The notes: generated by a model not told the origin, from the sequence alone. 64,000 bases of DNA from Ensifer sp. BR816 (GCF_000378985.1 NZ_KB905370.1:4834799-4898798); one strand, 5' to 3'. Positions 35,203 through 44,385 are shown, counted from the first letter of the stretch. A program made the numbers and translations.

Positions 35203-35808
35203 TTATTGGCGACGGAATCCGCGCGCGTCAATGGCCGCGGCGATCGTATCCGCATCTTTGAGTGTCAGGATAATCAGCGGCCCGATGATCGTCATCGGCC
35301 GGATTGGCAGGCCGCGGGCGCGATGGGCCTCGCTGATTGCCTGATAGCGGGCGAAGATATCCGGGACGAAGCGCAGCACGAGGCCGAGCGCCAGGCTGAC
35401 ATCGGCCGCCCACAGCAGCCCCAGACGCTCCAGCGGCTTCAGCAGGATGGTGATCTCGTCCATGAAGGCGCCGATCGTCGTCGTCGCCGTGACCGCGGCG
35501 GCAAAGAGCACGAGGGTTGTCAGCCGCAAGACAAGAGCGGCGACCTGCGGCAGCGGGACCAGGAATAGGTTGACGGCGGCAAGCACCAGGATGGTGAACA
35601 GGACGAAGCCGACACGCGAAAAGGCGTCGCGCGCCGTCATACCGAGCGAAAGGTAGAGCGCGCCGCAGAGGAGAAAGGCTGGCAGCAGCAGGAGCGGCGC
35701 GTCCGTCGTGAAGAGCGCCACGCTCAGGACGGGGAGTGCAATGAGCTTCAGGCGCACCGGCACCCGGTGGAACCAACTCTGTCCTTCCACATAGAGGCTC
35801 GTCAGCAT
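35203..35808 (-). CDS. bioN: ECF transporter transmembrane (T) component BioN
   Basis: A 201-residue membrane protein of the EcfT/CbiQ family. It joins the ATPase BioM to the biotin-binding BioY. Several membrane helices are evident (LKLIALPVLSVALF, LLLLPAFLLCGALYL, VLFTILVLAAVNLFLVPL), followed by a cytoplasmic region with a coupling-helix-like ISEAHRARGLP. Its start overlaps the end of bioM by 7 bp, which shows tight coupling. It is at the short end of the family, as expected for BioN. Confidence 0.95.
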   Translation of the reverse strand: MLTSLYVEGQSWFHRVPVRLKLIALPVLSVALFTTDAPLLLLPAFLLCGALYLSLGMTARDAFSRVGFVLFTILVLAAVNLFLVPLPQVAALVLRLTTLVLFAAAVTATTTIGAFMDEITILLKPLERLGLLWAADVSLALGLVLRFVPDIFARYQAISEAHRARGLPIRPMTIIGPLIILTLKDADTIAAAIDARGFRRQ

Positions 35809-36482
35809 CCGGCCACCTCGTGGTAGCGCCGAATGGTTTCGCCGGGGCCGCCGTCGGCGACGAGACGGCCCTCGTGAAAGAGCAGAAGACGCTCAACTCC
35901 TTCGACCAGCCCCAGGTCATGGGTGATGACGATCGTGTCCTCGTCGAGCGCATCGATCGTTGCCGCGACCATGCGGCGGTTGCGCAGGTCGAGCTGGTTG
36001 GTCGGCTCGTCGAGGATCAGGATTTTCGGGCCGGTGACGACGACGCTCGCCATGGCGACAAGCTGCGTTTCCCCGCCCGAAAGCTCGTGCACCCGCCGGC
36101 GCGCCAGATGGCTGACGCCGAAGCGGGCCAGCACCGCATCCGTTCGAGAGGAGATCTCGTTGCCCGGCAGCCCGCGATTCTTGAGCCCGAAGGCAATGTC
36201 GTCGGAAACGATGGGCATGATCAGCTGATGCTGCGGGTTCTGGAAGATGAACCCCGCCTCGGCAAGCACCGCCCGGTCGTTCTTCACCGTATCGAGCCCA
36301 TTGACCAAAACGTGGCCCGTCGTCGGCTTGACGAGCCCGTTGATCAACCGCGCGAAGGTCGTCTTGCCGGAGCCGTTGAGGCCGATGATGCCGATCCGCC
36401 GTTCGTCGAGGGCAAGCGTCAGCGGGTGAAGCGCTACCCGCTCGCCGAACCGGACCGAGCAATCGGTGAAGCGGATGTTCAA
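35802..36482 (-). CDS. bioM: ECF transporter ATPase BioM
   Basis: The 226-residue ABC ATPase drives biotin uptake with BioN and BioY. Walker A is GLNGSGKTT, the Q-loop FQNPQHQL, the signature LSGGETQLVAMA and Walker B ILILDEPTNQLD, with a switch histidine in VITHDLGL. The TTG at 36482 (LNIRFTDCSVRFG) places the start where ECF ATPases usually begin. An in-frame TTG at 36542 would add 20 residues; neither has a strong ribosome binding site. I looked upstream for a BioR-type TTATNNATAA operator and found none that fits well. Confidence 0.93.
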   Translation of the reverse strand: MNIRFTDCSVRFGERVALHPLTLALDERRIGIIGLNGSGKTTFARLINGLVKPTTGHVLVNGLDTVKNDRAVLAEAGFIFQNPQHQLIMPIVSDDIAFGLKNRGLPGNEISSRTDAVLARFGVSHLARRRVHELSGGETQLVAMASVVVTGPKILILDEPTNQLDLRNRRMVAATIDALDEDTIVITHDLGLVEGVERLLLFHEGRLVADGGPGETIRRYHEVAGC

Positions 36483-36615
36483 TCTTGATCCTCGTCCAGT
36501 TGTCGTGGTGGCTCTATAGGGCAACTCGATCGGCAAGGGCAATGCAGCCTTTGCCTGATTGCTTTATGGTTAGATCGCATTTGAAATATGGGAATAAAAG
36601 CCTATCTTCTTGCCC

Positions 36616-37815
36616 ATGACGATTCGCCTCTCCAACCGCGACGCCCGACGCATCTTCCTCGCCAAGCAGGGTCTCTCGGCCGCGCCGCATCGCGCCCTCG
36701 GCAAGGATGGCCTTTTGCGGCTGATCCACGATATCGGCTTCGTGCAGGTCGACAGCATCGGCACCGTCGAGCGTGCCCATCATCAGATCCTGTTTTCCCG
36801 CAACCAGACCTATCGCCGCGAGCATTTGAGCGAATTGCTGGAAGAGGATGGCGAGCTCTTCGAGCACTGGACCCATGACGCCTCGATCATTCCGAGCGCC
36901 TTCTTCGTCTATTGGAAGCATCGCTTCAAATGGGAGAGCGATACGCTCAGCGAGCGCTGGCGCAAATGGCGCGGTGACGGCTTCGATGCGGGTTGCGAGG
37001 AAACCTATGAGCGGATCGCCAGCGGCGGCGCCGTTATGGCGCGCGAGCTGAAGGAGGATCATCACGAATCGGGCGGCTGGTGGAACTGGCACCCGTCGAA
37101 GACGGCGCTTGAGGTGCTATGGCGCCAGGGCCGGTTGGCGATCGCCCGCCGCGTCAATTTCCAGAAGGTCTATGATCTTACCGAACGGGTGATCCCGGCG
37201 CATCACTACGACGGCGATGTGAGCCATCCTGAATTTATCGATTGGGCCTGCCGCAACGCCCTCGAACGTCTCGGCTTTGCAACGCACGGGGAGATCGCCG
37301 CCTTTTGGGATCTCGTCTCACCCGAGGAGGCGAAGGCCTGGGTCGCCGCGCATCGCGACGAGCTTTGCGAAATCGTCATTGAGCCTGCCAATGGCGGCAA
37401 GCCGCGGCCGTCCTATGCCTTCGCGGGCTTTCCGGACAACCTGCCCGATATTCCCGACCCGCCGGCGCGCATTCGCGTGTTGAGCCCCTTCGATCCCTTG
37501 TTGCGTGACCGGAACCGCACCGAACGCCTTTTCGACTTTTTCTACCGGATCGAAGTCTTCGTTCCCGAGGCGAAGCGCGAATATGGCTATTATGTCTTTC
37601 CGCTTCTCGAAGGCGATCGGCTGATCGGCCGGATCGACATGAAGGCCGACCGCAAGCGCGGCAGCCTCGACGTAAAGCGCCTGTGGCTCGAAGAGCGCGT
37701 CAAGCCGGCGTCGGGCCGCATTGAGAAGCTGATGGCCGAACTCGATCGGATCGCCCGTTTCACCGGCGTCGGAGAGGTCAATCTGCTGGAAGGCTGGAAC
37801 GCCGATCTCTCCTGA
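36616..37815 (+). CDS. YcaQ/AlkX-type winged-helix DNA glycosylase (crosslink repair)
   Basis: A 399-residue member of the HTH_42 family that unhooks DNA interstrand crosslinks and alkylated bases. Near the N-terminus the catalytic QxD motif is seen in GFVQVDSIGTVERAHHQIL (about residues 38-56). Downstream are HWTHDASIIPSAFFVYW and the winged-helix repeats with RVLSPFDPLLRDRNRTERLF and GYYVFPLLEGDRLIGRIDMK typical of YcaQ proteins. The ATG at 36616 gives MTIRLSNRDARR; an in-frame TTG two codons earlier is less likely. It is divergent from bioM. Confidence 0.9.
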   Translation: MTIRLSNRDARRIFLAKQGLSAAPHRALGKDGLLRLIHDIGFVQVDSIGTVERAHHQILFSRNQTYRREHLSELLEEDGELFEHWTHDASIIPSAFFVYWKHRFKWESDTLSERWRKWRGDGFDAGCEETYERIASGGAVMARELKEDHHESGGWWNWHPSKTALEVLWRQGRLAIARRVNFQKVYDLTERVIPAHHYDGDVSHPEFIDWACRNALERLGFATHGEIAAFWDLVSPEEAKAWVAAHRDELCEIVIEPANGGKPRPSYAFAGFPDNLPDIPDPPARIRVLSPFDPLLRDRNRTERLFDFFYRIEVFVPEAKREYGYYVFPLLEGDRLIGRIDMKADRKRGSLDVKRLWLEERVKPASGRIEKLMAELDRIARFTGVGEVNLLEGWNADLS

Positions 37816-37885
37816 CCGATTTTTCTTGGCTTGCGGCGTCGGGCTTCCTAAATGGGAGGAATTCTTCACGACGCGGAGCAGAACG

Positions 37886-39301
37886 ATGGACACCAACCTC
37901 ATAAGCCTCTTCGATGCGGACGAGGCGACGGTCCGCAAGGTTCTCTCCGAGACGCTTTCGGGCGCCGACGACGGCGAACTCTTCCTAGAACACGCCCAGG
38001 CGGAGGTGCTCTCCTTCGACAATGGCCGTCTGAAGGGCGGCAGCTTCAACACCGATCAGGGCTTTGGCCTGCGGGCCGTCGCCGGCGAAGCTGTCGGTTA
38101 CGCGCATGCAGGAGAATTGTCGCTAGAGGCATTGAAACGGGCCGCGGAAGCGGTCGGGCAGGTGACCCGCGGCTATTCCGGCTCCTATGCCGCTGCCCCG
38201 CAGCGCACCAACAAGAAGCTCTATGGCGATGAAAACCCGATCGGCGAGCCGAGCTTCGAGACGAAGGTGACGCTGCTCCAGGAAATCGACGCCTATCTGC
38301 GCGCCAAGGAGCCCAAGGTCCGGCAGGTGACCGCGACGATCGCCGCAAGCTGGCAGGTCGTCGACATCTTGAGGGCCGATGGACATCGCGTTCATGACGT
38401 GCGGCCGATGACCCGCATCAATATCTCGGTCGTGGTCGGCGAGGGCGAACGGCAGGAATCCGGCACCTTCGGTATCGGCGGCAGGCGCGGCTTCGGCGAT
38501 TTCATCACCGAAGAGAACTGGAAGCGCGGTGCCGACGAGGCGTTGCGGCAGGCGCTCGTCAATCTCGAGGCGATCGATGCGCCGGCAGGAACCATGGATG
38601 TCGTGCTCGCTTCCGGCTGGCCGGGCGTGATGTTGCACGAGGCCGTCGGTCACGGCCTCGAAGGCGATTTCAATCGAAAGAAGACCTCCGCCTTTGCCGG
38701 CCTCCTCGGCGAACAGGTGGCCGCCAAGGGTGTCACCGTCGTCGATGACGGCACGATCGAAGCGCGGCGCGGCTCGATCTCGATCGATGACGAGGGCACG
38801 CCCTCCGGCTACAACGTCCTGATCGAGGACGGCAAGCTCGTCGGCTACATGCAGGACCGGCAGAATGCGCGGCTGATGGGCATGAAGCCGACCGGTAATG
38901 GCCGCCGCCAGGGCTATGCCCATGTGCCGATGCCGCGCATGACCAACACCTACATGCTCGCCGGCGACCGCACGCCCGATGAAATCATCGCCTCGGTGAA
39001 GAAGGGCATTTACGCCGTTTCCTTCGGCGGCGGCCAGGTGGACATCACCTCAGGCAAGTTCGTGTTCGGCTGCACCGAAGCCTATCTGATCGAGGACGGC
39101 AAGGTGGGGGCACCGGTCAAGGGCGCGATGCTGATCGGCAACGGACCGGATGCGATGAAGCGGGTGACGATGGTCGGCAACGACATGAAACTCGACACCG
39201 GCATCGGAAATTGCGGTAAGGGCGGCCAATGGGTGCCTGTCGGCGTCGGTCAGCCGCATCTCCGGATGGACCAGGTCACCGTCGGCGGCACGCAGGCATA
39301 G
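37886..39301 (+). CDS. tldD: Metalloprotease TldD
   Basis: The 471-residue zinc protease acts with TldE/PmbA in peptide maturation (microcin B17, CcdA) and general proteolysis. The metal site HEAVGHGLEGD (about residues 251-261) fits the family's HExxxH. FGLRAVAGEAVGYAHAGELS near the N-terminus and the C-terminal GNCGKGGQWVPVGVGQPHLR are highly typical. The ATG at 37886 has GGAG about 9 bases upstream; an in-frame start at 37826 gives 20 atypical residues. The partner tldE is not in this window. It may be co-transcribed with the GNAT gene 9 bp downstream. Confidence 0.96.
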   Translation: MDTNLISLFDADEATVRKVLSETLSGADDGELFLEHAQAEVLSFDNGRLKGGSFNTDQGFGLRAVAGEAVGYAHAGELSLEALKRAAEAVGQVTRGYSGSYAAAPQRTNKKLYGDENPIGEPSFETKVTLLQEIDAYLRAKEPKVRQVTATIAASWQVVDILRADGHRVHDVRPMTRINISVVVGEGERQESGTFGIGGRRGFGDFITEENWKRGADEALRQALVNLEAIDAPAGTMDVVLASGWPGVMLHEAVGHGLEGDFNRKKTSAFAGLLGEQVAAKGVTVVDDGTIEARRGSISIDDEGTPSGYNVLIEDGKLVGYMQDRQNARLMGMKPTGNGRRQGYAHVPMPRMTNTYMLAGDRTPDEIIASVKKGIYAVSFGGGQVDITSGKFVFGCTEAYLIEDGKVGAPVKGAMLIGNGPDAMKRVTMVGNDMKLDTGIGNCGKGGQWVPVGVGQPHLRMDQVTVGGTQA

Positions 39302-39310
39302 GCGAGCGGG

Positions 39311-39814
39311 ATGATCGGGCAGTCGGGCGATATTCTGGAAATCCGGCGTTTTTCGGCGGCGGACGAGCAGGCGGTCATTGACCTCATCCTGCCTATACAG
39401 CGTGAGGAATTCGGCGTTGCCATCACCGCCGAAGATCAGCCGGATCTCCGGGGGATCCCCGAATTCTATCAGACAGGCGACGGCGACTTCTGGGTTGCGG
39501 CTATTGGCCAAAGCATCGTCGGCACGGTTGCCCTGAAGGAAATCGGAGGTGCGGAGGCAGCCCTGCGCAAGATGTTCGTCGCGTCCGACTTTCGCGGCCG
39601 CGAACACGGCGTGGCCGCCCGCCTGCTCGATGCACTCGTTGCCCATGCGGAGCGGCGGAAGATAAGATCGATCTATCTCGGGACCACCGAGAAGTTCCTC
39701 GCCGCCCACCGGTTCTACGAAAAGAGCGGCTTTATCGAAGTCGCCAGGCACGACCTGCCGGCGCGCTTTCCGGTCATGGGCGTCGATACGAAATTCTACG
39801 TTCGCCGATTTTAG
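39311..39814 (+). CDS. GNAT family N-acetyltransferase
   Basis: A 167-residue acetyl-CoA-dependent acyltransferase. Acetyl-CoA-binding motif A is visible as LRKMFVASDFRGREHGVAARLLDAL (about residues 85-109), followed by AERRKIRSIYLGTTEKFLAAHRFYEKSGF, the usual beta-bulge and C-terminal pattern. The substrate is unknown. It begins 9 bp after the tldD stop codon and is probably in the same transcript. Confidence 0.9.
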   Translation: MIGQSGDILEIRRFSAADEQAVIDLILPIQREEFGVAITAEDQPDLRGIPEFYQTGDGDFWVAAIGQSIVGTVALKEIGGAEAALRKMFVASDFRGREHGVAARLLDALVAHAERRKIRSIYLGTTEKFLAAHRFYEKSGFIEVARHDLPARFPVMGVDTKFYVRRF

Positions 39815-39878
39815 AGGCCCCGAAGCATCACGACACTCTTGCGGGAGCACCCGTGCGACGGAAGCGCGCGATATCCTG

Positions 39879-40277
39879 TCAGGTTTTTGCCGGAATACGG
39901 GCGATGACCTTTATCTCGAAGTCGAAGCCAGCGAGCCAGTTTACCCCGAGCGCAGTCCAATTTGGGTACGGCGGGTTGCTGAAAATCTGTTGTTTGACCT
40001 CCATAATGGTTCCGAACTGGTTTTCTGGATCAGTGTGGAAGGTCGTCACGTCCACGATGTGATCCATCGTGCAACCCGCTGCGCTCAGCGTCGACTTGAG
40101 ATTTTCAAATGCCAGCTGGACCTGGCGCCTGAAGTCGGGTTCGGGAGTTCCGTCAGGACGGCTGCCAACCTGTCCGGAAACGAACAAGAGATCGCCGGAT
40201 CGAATGGCGGCGGAATATCCATGCTCTTCATAAAGTGCGTGCCTGTCTGCAGGAAAGATTGCTTCGCGCTGGGTCAT
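39879..40277 (-). CDS. RidA/YjgF family enamine/imine deaminase
   Basis: A 132-residue protein beginning MTQREAIFPADRHAL. AAAGGAA stands 7 bases before this ATG, better than the in-frame ATG at 40298. LFVSGQVGSRPDG and QVQLAFENLKSTLSAAGCTMDHIVDVTTFHTD are characteristic of the family. The strictly RidA-type deaminases carry an arginine near the C-terminus (here IARIPAKT), compatible with hydrolysing reactive enamines. It is divergent from a TetR regulator, with three phased palindromes between them, so it is probably that regulator's target. Confidence 0.88.
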   Translation of the reverse strand: MTQREAIFPADRHALYEEHGYSAAIRSGDLLFVSGQVGSRPDGTPEPDFRRQVQLAFENLKSTLSAAGCTMDHIVDVTTFHTDPENQFGTIMEVKQQIFSNPPYPNWTALGVNWLAGFDFEIKVIARIPAKT

Positions 40278-40350
40278 TCTGATTTCCTTTGGGATCATTT
40301 AGAGAGCCAATGAGCGCGGTCCATGCTTCACAAGCCAGCGCCATTTTGGT

Positions 40351-40413
40351 ATACGGAACGTATGTGAAATATTCAAATACGCGTCGTATGTCAAGTCTAT
40401 GTACGAGTCGTAT
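40351..40413. promoter_or_regulatory. Three phased palindromic operators between ridA-like and tetR genes
   Basis: Three 13-bp palindromes of the form RTACG-N3-CGTAT lie at 40351-40363 (ATACGGAACGTAT), 40377-40389 (ATACGCGTCGTAT) and 40401-40413 (GTACGAGTCGTAT). Start-to-start spacing is 26 and 24 bp. The first and third are followed by GTGAAAT. A fourth half-site GTACG lies just before the TetR start. This looks like a cooperative operator for the adjacent TetR regulator, serving both divergent promoters. Confidence 0.8.
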
Positions 40414-40432
40414 GTGAAATTGTGGGTACGAA

Positions 40433-41074
40433 ATGGCGAAGAGACGCAGCGAAACGATGGAGGAGAACCGGGTCAAATTGATCGCGGCTGCACGAAAGGC
40501 CTTCGCTGAAAAGGGATATTCCGCGGCATCGATGGACGACTTGACCGCCGAGGCAGGTTTGACGCGCGGTGCGCTCTACCACAATTTTGGGGACAAGCGC
40601 GGGCTGCTTGCGGCGGTTGTCGAGCAGATCGACTCGGAGATGGCTTCCCGCGCGCAGGAGATCGGCGCACGTGAGGGCAATGAGTGGCTCGGACTACTGG
40701 CCGAGGGCGCGGCCTATATAGAGATGGCGCTTGACCCCGAAGTGCAACGTATTGTTCTTCTCGATGGACCTGCTGTGTTGGGTGATCCGTCGCAATGGCC
40801 CAGCCAGAACAGTTGCCTACAAGTTACGAAGAGAGCTATGGAACTCCTTATTGCGCAGGGCATCGTCAAGCCACTTGACGCGGAAGCATCCGCCCGGCTT
40901 CTCAGTGGTGCGGCGCTCAATGCCGCTCTCTGGGTCGCCGCAAGCGACAACCCACCGGATGTGCTGCCGAAAGCCGTGGACGCTTTCCGTTCTCTTGCGG
41001 CGGGGCTGCTTTTGGAGCCTTCGAGCGCTGCCGATGACTGTGCGCATCGCTTGGAAAAAGCGCCTGGATCTTAG
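40433..41074 (+). CDS. TetR family transcriptional regulator
   Basis: A 213-residue regulator with the N-terminal TetR helix-turn-helix (LIAAARKAFAEKGYSAASMD followed by LTAEAGLTRGALYHNFGDKRGLLAAVV) and an all-helical C-terminal ligand domain. It is divergent from the RidA-like gene, with repeated palindromes covering the shared promoter, so it likely represses itself and its neighbour. The inducer is unknown. Its last four bases overlap the stop of the convergent D,D-carboxypeptidase gene. This pair is somewhat less GC-rich upstream than the surrounding genome. Confidence 0.93.
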   Translation: MAKRRSETMEENRVKLIAAARKAFAEKGYSAASMDDLTAEAGLTRGALYHNFGDKRGLLAAVVEQIDSEMASRAQEIGAREGNEWLGLLAEGAAYIEMALDPEVQRIVLLDGPAVLGDPSQWPSQNSCLQVTKRAMELLIAQGIVKPLDAEASARLLSGAALNAALWVAASDNPPDVLPKAVDAFRSLAAGLLLEPSSAADDCAHRLEKAPGS

Positions 41075-42324
41075 CTCCGGCCGGGGAGCAGCCGGCAGTC
41101 GTAGGACCGTTTCTTGAGGATGCTGCAGGCAGAAGCGGCCGCCTCGCGGCTGGCGAAGCCGATGAAGCGGGCGCGGTAGCGCTTGGTGGAGCCGCTGCCG
41201 TCCACTTCAGTGTGCGGCGATGCGCCGAGCAGGGCCGCACCGCCGGCGGACTGCGCCTCGACGAGAATCTTGCGTGCGGCGTCCGCCGAGGCCGCCGTTG
41301 AAATCTGGATCTGCCAGTAGGCGCCGGCCTCCGTTTCCGTGCTCGCGAATTCCACTATCGCGGTTGGTCGGTCCGCCGGAACGACGGCAGCAGGCGATGC
41401 TGCCATGAGGGCTGCGCTCGCGTTCTTTCCCGCGCGATTGGGTTCGGCATAGAGCGACACGCCGGGCAAACTCGCCACTTGGGCCGTGTCGAGCGGCTTC
41501 GCCGCGGCGATCGTCGGCCCGTCCGCCGGCGCCGTTGCCCTGCCCAGGTGTTGATCGAGCAGCGCCGCCATCTTGTTGTCGCGGCTTTTCGCGGTCCGTC
41601 CGCCGAGCACGACGCCGATGACACGGCGGTTGCCGTCGCTGACCGCACTAACGAGATTGAAGCCGGAGGCGTTGGTGTAGCCCGTCTTGATGCCGTCCAT
41701 GCCGTCGTAGCGATACATCAGCTTGTTGTGGCCGCGGATTACACGGCCGCGGAAATTGAAGCTCTGTGCCGAAAAGAGCCGGTATTCCCTTGGAAAGTCC
41801 CTGATCAGCGCAATGCCGAGCCTTGCCATGTCGCGTGCCGTGGTCACCTGCTGGCTTGCCGGCAGGCCGGAGGCGTTGACGAAGACGGTGCGGGTCATCC
41901 CGAGCCGGCGCGCCTTCGCCGTCATCATCTGGGCAAAGGCGGCCTCCGAGCCCCCGAGTTTTTCCGCCATCGCCGCGGCGGCATCATTGGCGGAATGGAT
42001 GATCATGCCATAGACGGCCTCCTCGACGGTGATGGCATCGCCGGGCTTGAGGCCAAGCTTGGTCGGAGGCTTGCGCGCCGCCTCCTTGGACATCGGCACG
42101 CGGGTCTGCCAGCTGATCTCGCCCCGGTGCAACGCTTCGAAGGTCAGGTAAAGCGTCATCATCTTCGTCAACGACGCCGGGTAGTTCAATTCGTCAGCGT
42201 TCTCGGACGAGAGGATCCTGCCGCTGCGGGCGTCCATGACGAGAGAAGCGTTGCCAGCGAAAGCCGATGCGGTGGCAGCGACGAATGCTACGATCGCCGC
42301 CAGGGCAATTTGCAAGTTCTTCAT
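41071..42324 (-). CDS. D-alanyl-D-alanine carboxypeptidase (PBP5/DacF type) with SPOR domain
   Basis: A 417-residue exported penicillin-binding protein that trims the terminal D-Ala from peptidoglycan stem peptides. The signal peptide spans about residues 1-23. The active-site motifs are SLTK (in PASLTKMM, about residue 51), SAN (MIIHSANDAAAAMA, about 110) and KTG (IKTGYTNASG, about 214). The C-terminus (about 340-417) forms a SPOR-like domain (WQIQISTAASADAARKIL, then RARFIGFASREAAASACSIL) that binds denuded glycan at the septum. This arrangement is typical of Rhizobiales. The gene stands alone. Confidence 0.94.
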   Translation of the reverse strand: MKNLQIALAAIVAFVAATASAFAGNASLVMDARSGRILSSENADELNYPASLTKMMTLYLTFEALHRGEISWQTRVPMSKEAARKPPTKLGLKPGDAITVEEAVYGMIIHSANDAAAAMAEKLGGSEAAFAQMMTAKARRLGMTRTVFVNASGLPASQQVTTARDMARLGIALIRDFPREYRLFSAQSFNFRGRVIRGHNKLMYRYDGMDGIKTGYTNASGFNLVSAVSDGNRRVIGVVLGGRTAKSRDNKMAALLDQHLGRATAPADGPTIAAAKPLDTAQVASLPGVSLYAEPNRAGKNASAALMAASPAAVVPADRPTAIVEFASTETEAGAYWQIQISTAASADAARKILVEAQSAGGAALLGASPHTEVDGSGSTKRYRARFIGFASREAAASACSILKKRSYDCRLLPGRS

Positions 42325-42566
42325 GATTCCCCCTTGGACCGCGTAGCTTCTCGCGTGCGAAGTGTATCAGGACGTGACGGCCGTGGATTTGTCGTAACAT
42401 TAAGGCCGAAAATCGATAAAGGCAGCCCTTTTTTAACGCTTGCCCCGACTTTTGGTGAAAGCGGGGACCGATTCAGCAAGGCTTAACAGAGGCGGCGTAA
42501 AGCTTCGGCACTTGGAGCGGGCGGCTGAATGCGCGTGCGCAAGCCAGTACGGGACAGCGGAGAAAG

Positions 42567-43619
42567 ATGAAAGACTCGCTCGCCATGATGGTTCGCCACC
42601 ATTTGAGGCGAGCCGCAATTGCCGGCGGGCTCGAGGCCGCGCATGTCCTTGCGCGCACAGGTTTGCTGGGCGAGGCGCGCGGTCGCGGCGCCGTCTTTAC
42701 CCTGCATCATGTCCGCCCCAGGCGTTATCGGACCTTTGATCCCAACGCCCATCTGGAAATCACCCCGGCGTTCCTCGATAGGACGATCCTGACATTGAAG
42801 CGCGCCGGCTACCGTTTCGTTGCACTCGAAGCGTTGCCGGAATGCCTCGGCTCGGCTGACGACCGGCCCTTCGCTTGCTTCACGCTCGACGACGGCTACC
42901 GCAACAATCTCGAATGGGCACTGCCCGTATTCGAGAGGCACGGCGTTCCCTTCACGGTCTTCGTCACGGCCGGCTATGTCGATCGCAGCCACACGCTGTG
43001 GTGGGAAACGCTTGCCGACCTGCTGTCGGCCAGCCGCGAGTTCCGCTTCGATTTCGGCGATGGTGCGGTGTTGGTTCCGAGCGGCACGTCTTTGCAGAAG
43101 CAGGCGGCTTTCGGTCGCATCGCAGCCCATATCCGTGGCACCGACGAGGCGAGCGCCGTGGCGGCGCTGAACGATGCTGCGTTCGAGCACGGCATCGACC
43201 CCCTTACCATCACCGAGCTACTGACGCTTGACGAAGGCGGCCTTCGCGCCCTGATCTCAAGCCCGCTCGCGAGCCTTGGTGCGCACACGATCAGCCATCG
43301 GGCGGTGGCGCGGCTCGATGACGACGAGGCCCGCCGGGAAATCGCCTCGTCCGCCGCGCGCGTCGAGGCGATCACCGGCAGGCATCCGCTGACCTTCGCC
43401 TATCCCTATGGCCACCGGCCGACGGTTTCGAGCCGCGACCATCGACTGGCCGCGGAACTCGGCTTTGCCGTTGCGGTCACGACGGAACCGGGCACACTCT
43501 GCCGCGGCGTCAACCTTCACGCCGTGCCCCGGATTTCGCTGAACGGCCATTTCCAGAGCGAGCGACATGTGTCCGCCCTGGCTTCCGGCATTCCATTCTG
43601 GCGGCTCGGGGCGCGATAG
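42567..43619 (+). CDS. Polysaccharide deacetylase family protein (NodB-like fold)
   Basis: A 350-residue protein with the NodB homology domain. FACFTLDDGYRNNLEWALPVF (about residues 107-127) contains the two motif-1 aspartates, SLGAHTISHRAVARL has the metal-binding H-x3-H, and LTFAYPYGHRPTVS completes the site. A preceding segment (about 1-40) lacks a clear signal peptide. Such enzymes remove N- or O-acetyl groups from polysaccharides or anchor-linked sugars; the substrate is unknown. Only 6 bp separate its stop from that of the convergent pdxH gene. Confidence 0.9.
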   Translation: MKDSLAMMVRHHLRRAAIAGGLEAAHVLARTGLLGEARGRGAVFTLHHVRPRRYRTFDPNAHLEITPAFLDRTILTLKRAGYRFVALEALPECLGSADDRPFACFTLDDGYRNNLEWALPVFERHGVPFTVFVTAGYVDRSHTLWWETLADLLSASREFRFDFGDGAVLVPSGTSLQKQAAFGRIAAHIRGTDEASAVAALNDAAFEHGIDPLTITELLTLDEGGLRALISSPLASLGAHTISHRAVARLDDDEARREIASSAARVEAITGRHPLTFAYPYGHRPTVSSRDHRLAAELGFAVAVTTEPGTLCRGVNLHAVPRISLNGHFQSERHVSALASGIPFWRLGAR

Positions 43620-43625
43620 GCCTCC

Positions 43626-44246
43626 TCAGGGATACATCCGCACCTTCTCCCAGCCCCCTTCCGGCACGGGGCGACGGAACTCCATGCGGTCGTGCAGCCG
43701 GAATGGTCGGTCATGCCAGAATTCGATCGAGGTCGGCCGGATGCGGAAACCGGACCAGTAGTCCGGGCGCGGGATTTCGCCGATGGCGTGACGCGCGGTG
43801 AATTCGGCGACCGCCTTCTCGAGCGCGAAGCGGCTCTCGAGCGGGCGCGATTGCTTCGACGCCCAGGCGCCGATGCGGCTTCCGCGCGGCCGGCTCTTGA
43901 AATACTCATCCGCCTCTGCGTCGGTGACGATTTCCACCGGGCCGCGCAGGCGAACCTGGCGGCGCAGCGACTTCCAGTGGAAACACATGGCCGCCTTGCG
44001 GGTGGCCAGAAGCTCGCGGCCTTTCTGACTCTCGAAATTTGTGTAAAAGACAAAGCCGCTTTCGTCGAATCCCTTGAGCAGCACCATGCGCACATTGGGC
44101 AGTCCATCGGGATCGACGGTTGCAAGGGCGACAGCGGTGGGGTCATTCACCTCGCTTTTCTCGGCGTCCTTCAACCATGTGCCAAAGAGGGAAAAGGGCT
44201 CGTCTGCGTCTGTGAAGTCACCGGTTGTTAACTCGTTCGCGGTCAT
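43626..44246 (-). CDS. pdxH: Pyridoxamine 5'-phosphate oxidase
   Basis: The 206-residue FMN enzyme oxidises pyridoxine/pyridoxamine phosphate to pyridoxal 5'-phosphate. Family motifs are NAVALATVD-like [20 protein letters not shown] (about residue 36), [36 protein letters not shown], and the C-terminal [14 protein letters not shown] with RMYP at the very end. The start [18 protein letters not shown] is standard for the rhizobial protein. Confidence 0.97.
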   Translation of the reverse strand: MTANELTTGDFTDADEPFSLFGTWLKDAEKSEVNDPTAVALATVDPDGLPNVRMVLLKGFDESGFVFYTNFESQKGRELLATRKAAMCFHWKSLRRQVRLRGPVEIVTDAEADEYFKSRPRGSRIGAWASKQSRPLESRFALEKAVAEFTARHAIGEIPRPDYWSGFRIRPTSIEFWHDRPFRLHDRMEFRRPVPEGGWEKVRMYP

Positions 44247-44385
44247 ATTGCCTTCCTATGCCGTGTGTCTGGCGCGGGAACGCGTCGGGATGAGCCCGAT
44301 TGGTGTTTCCGCATCGAAAATTGTCAGAGCCTGCCAGCGCTTCATCGGGCTGCGTTTCGGCTCTGGCGAGTCTGACAGGATTGCC

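Noticed and set aside
36483-36615. BioR operator ahead of bioM
   Set aside because: I looked for TTATNNATAA-type dyads; the nearest A/T-rich stretch does not fit well enough to claim.
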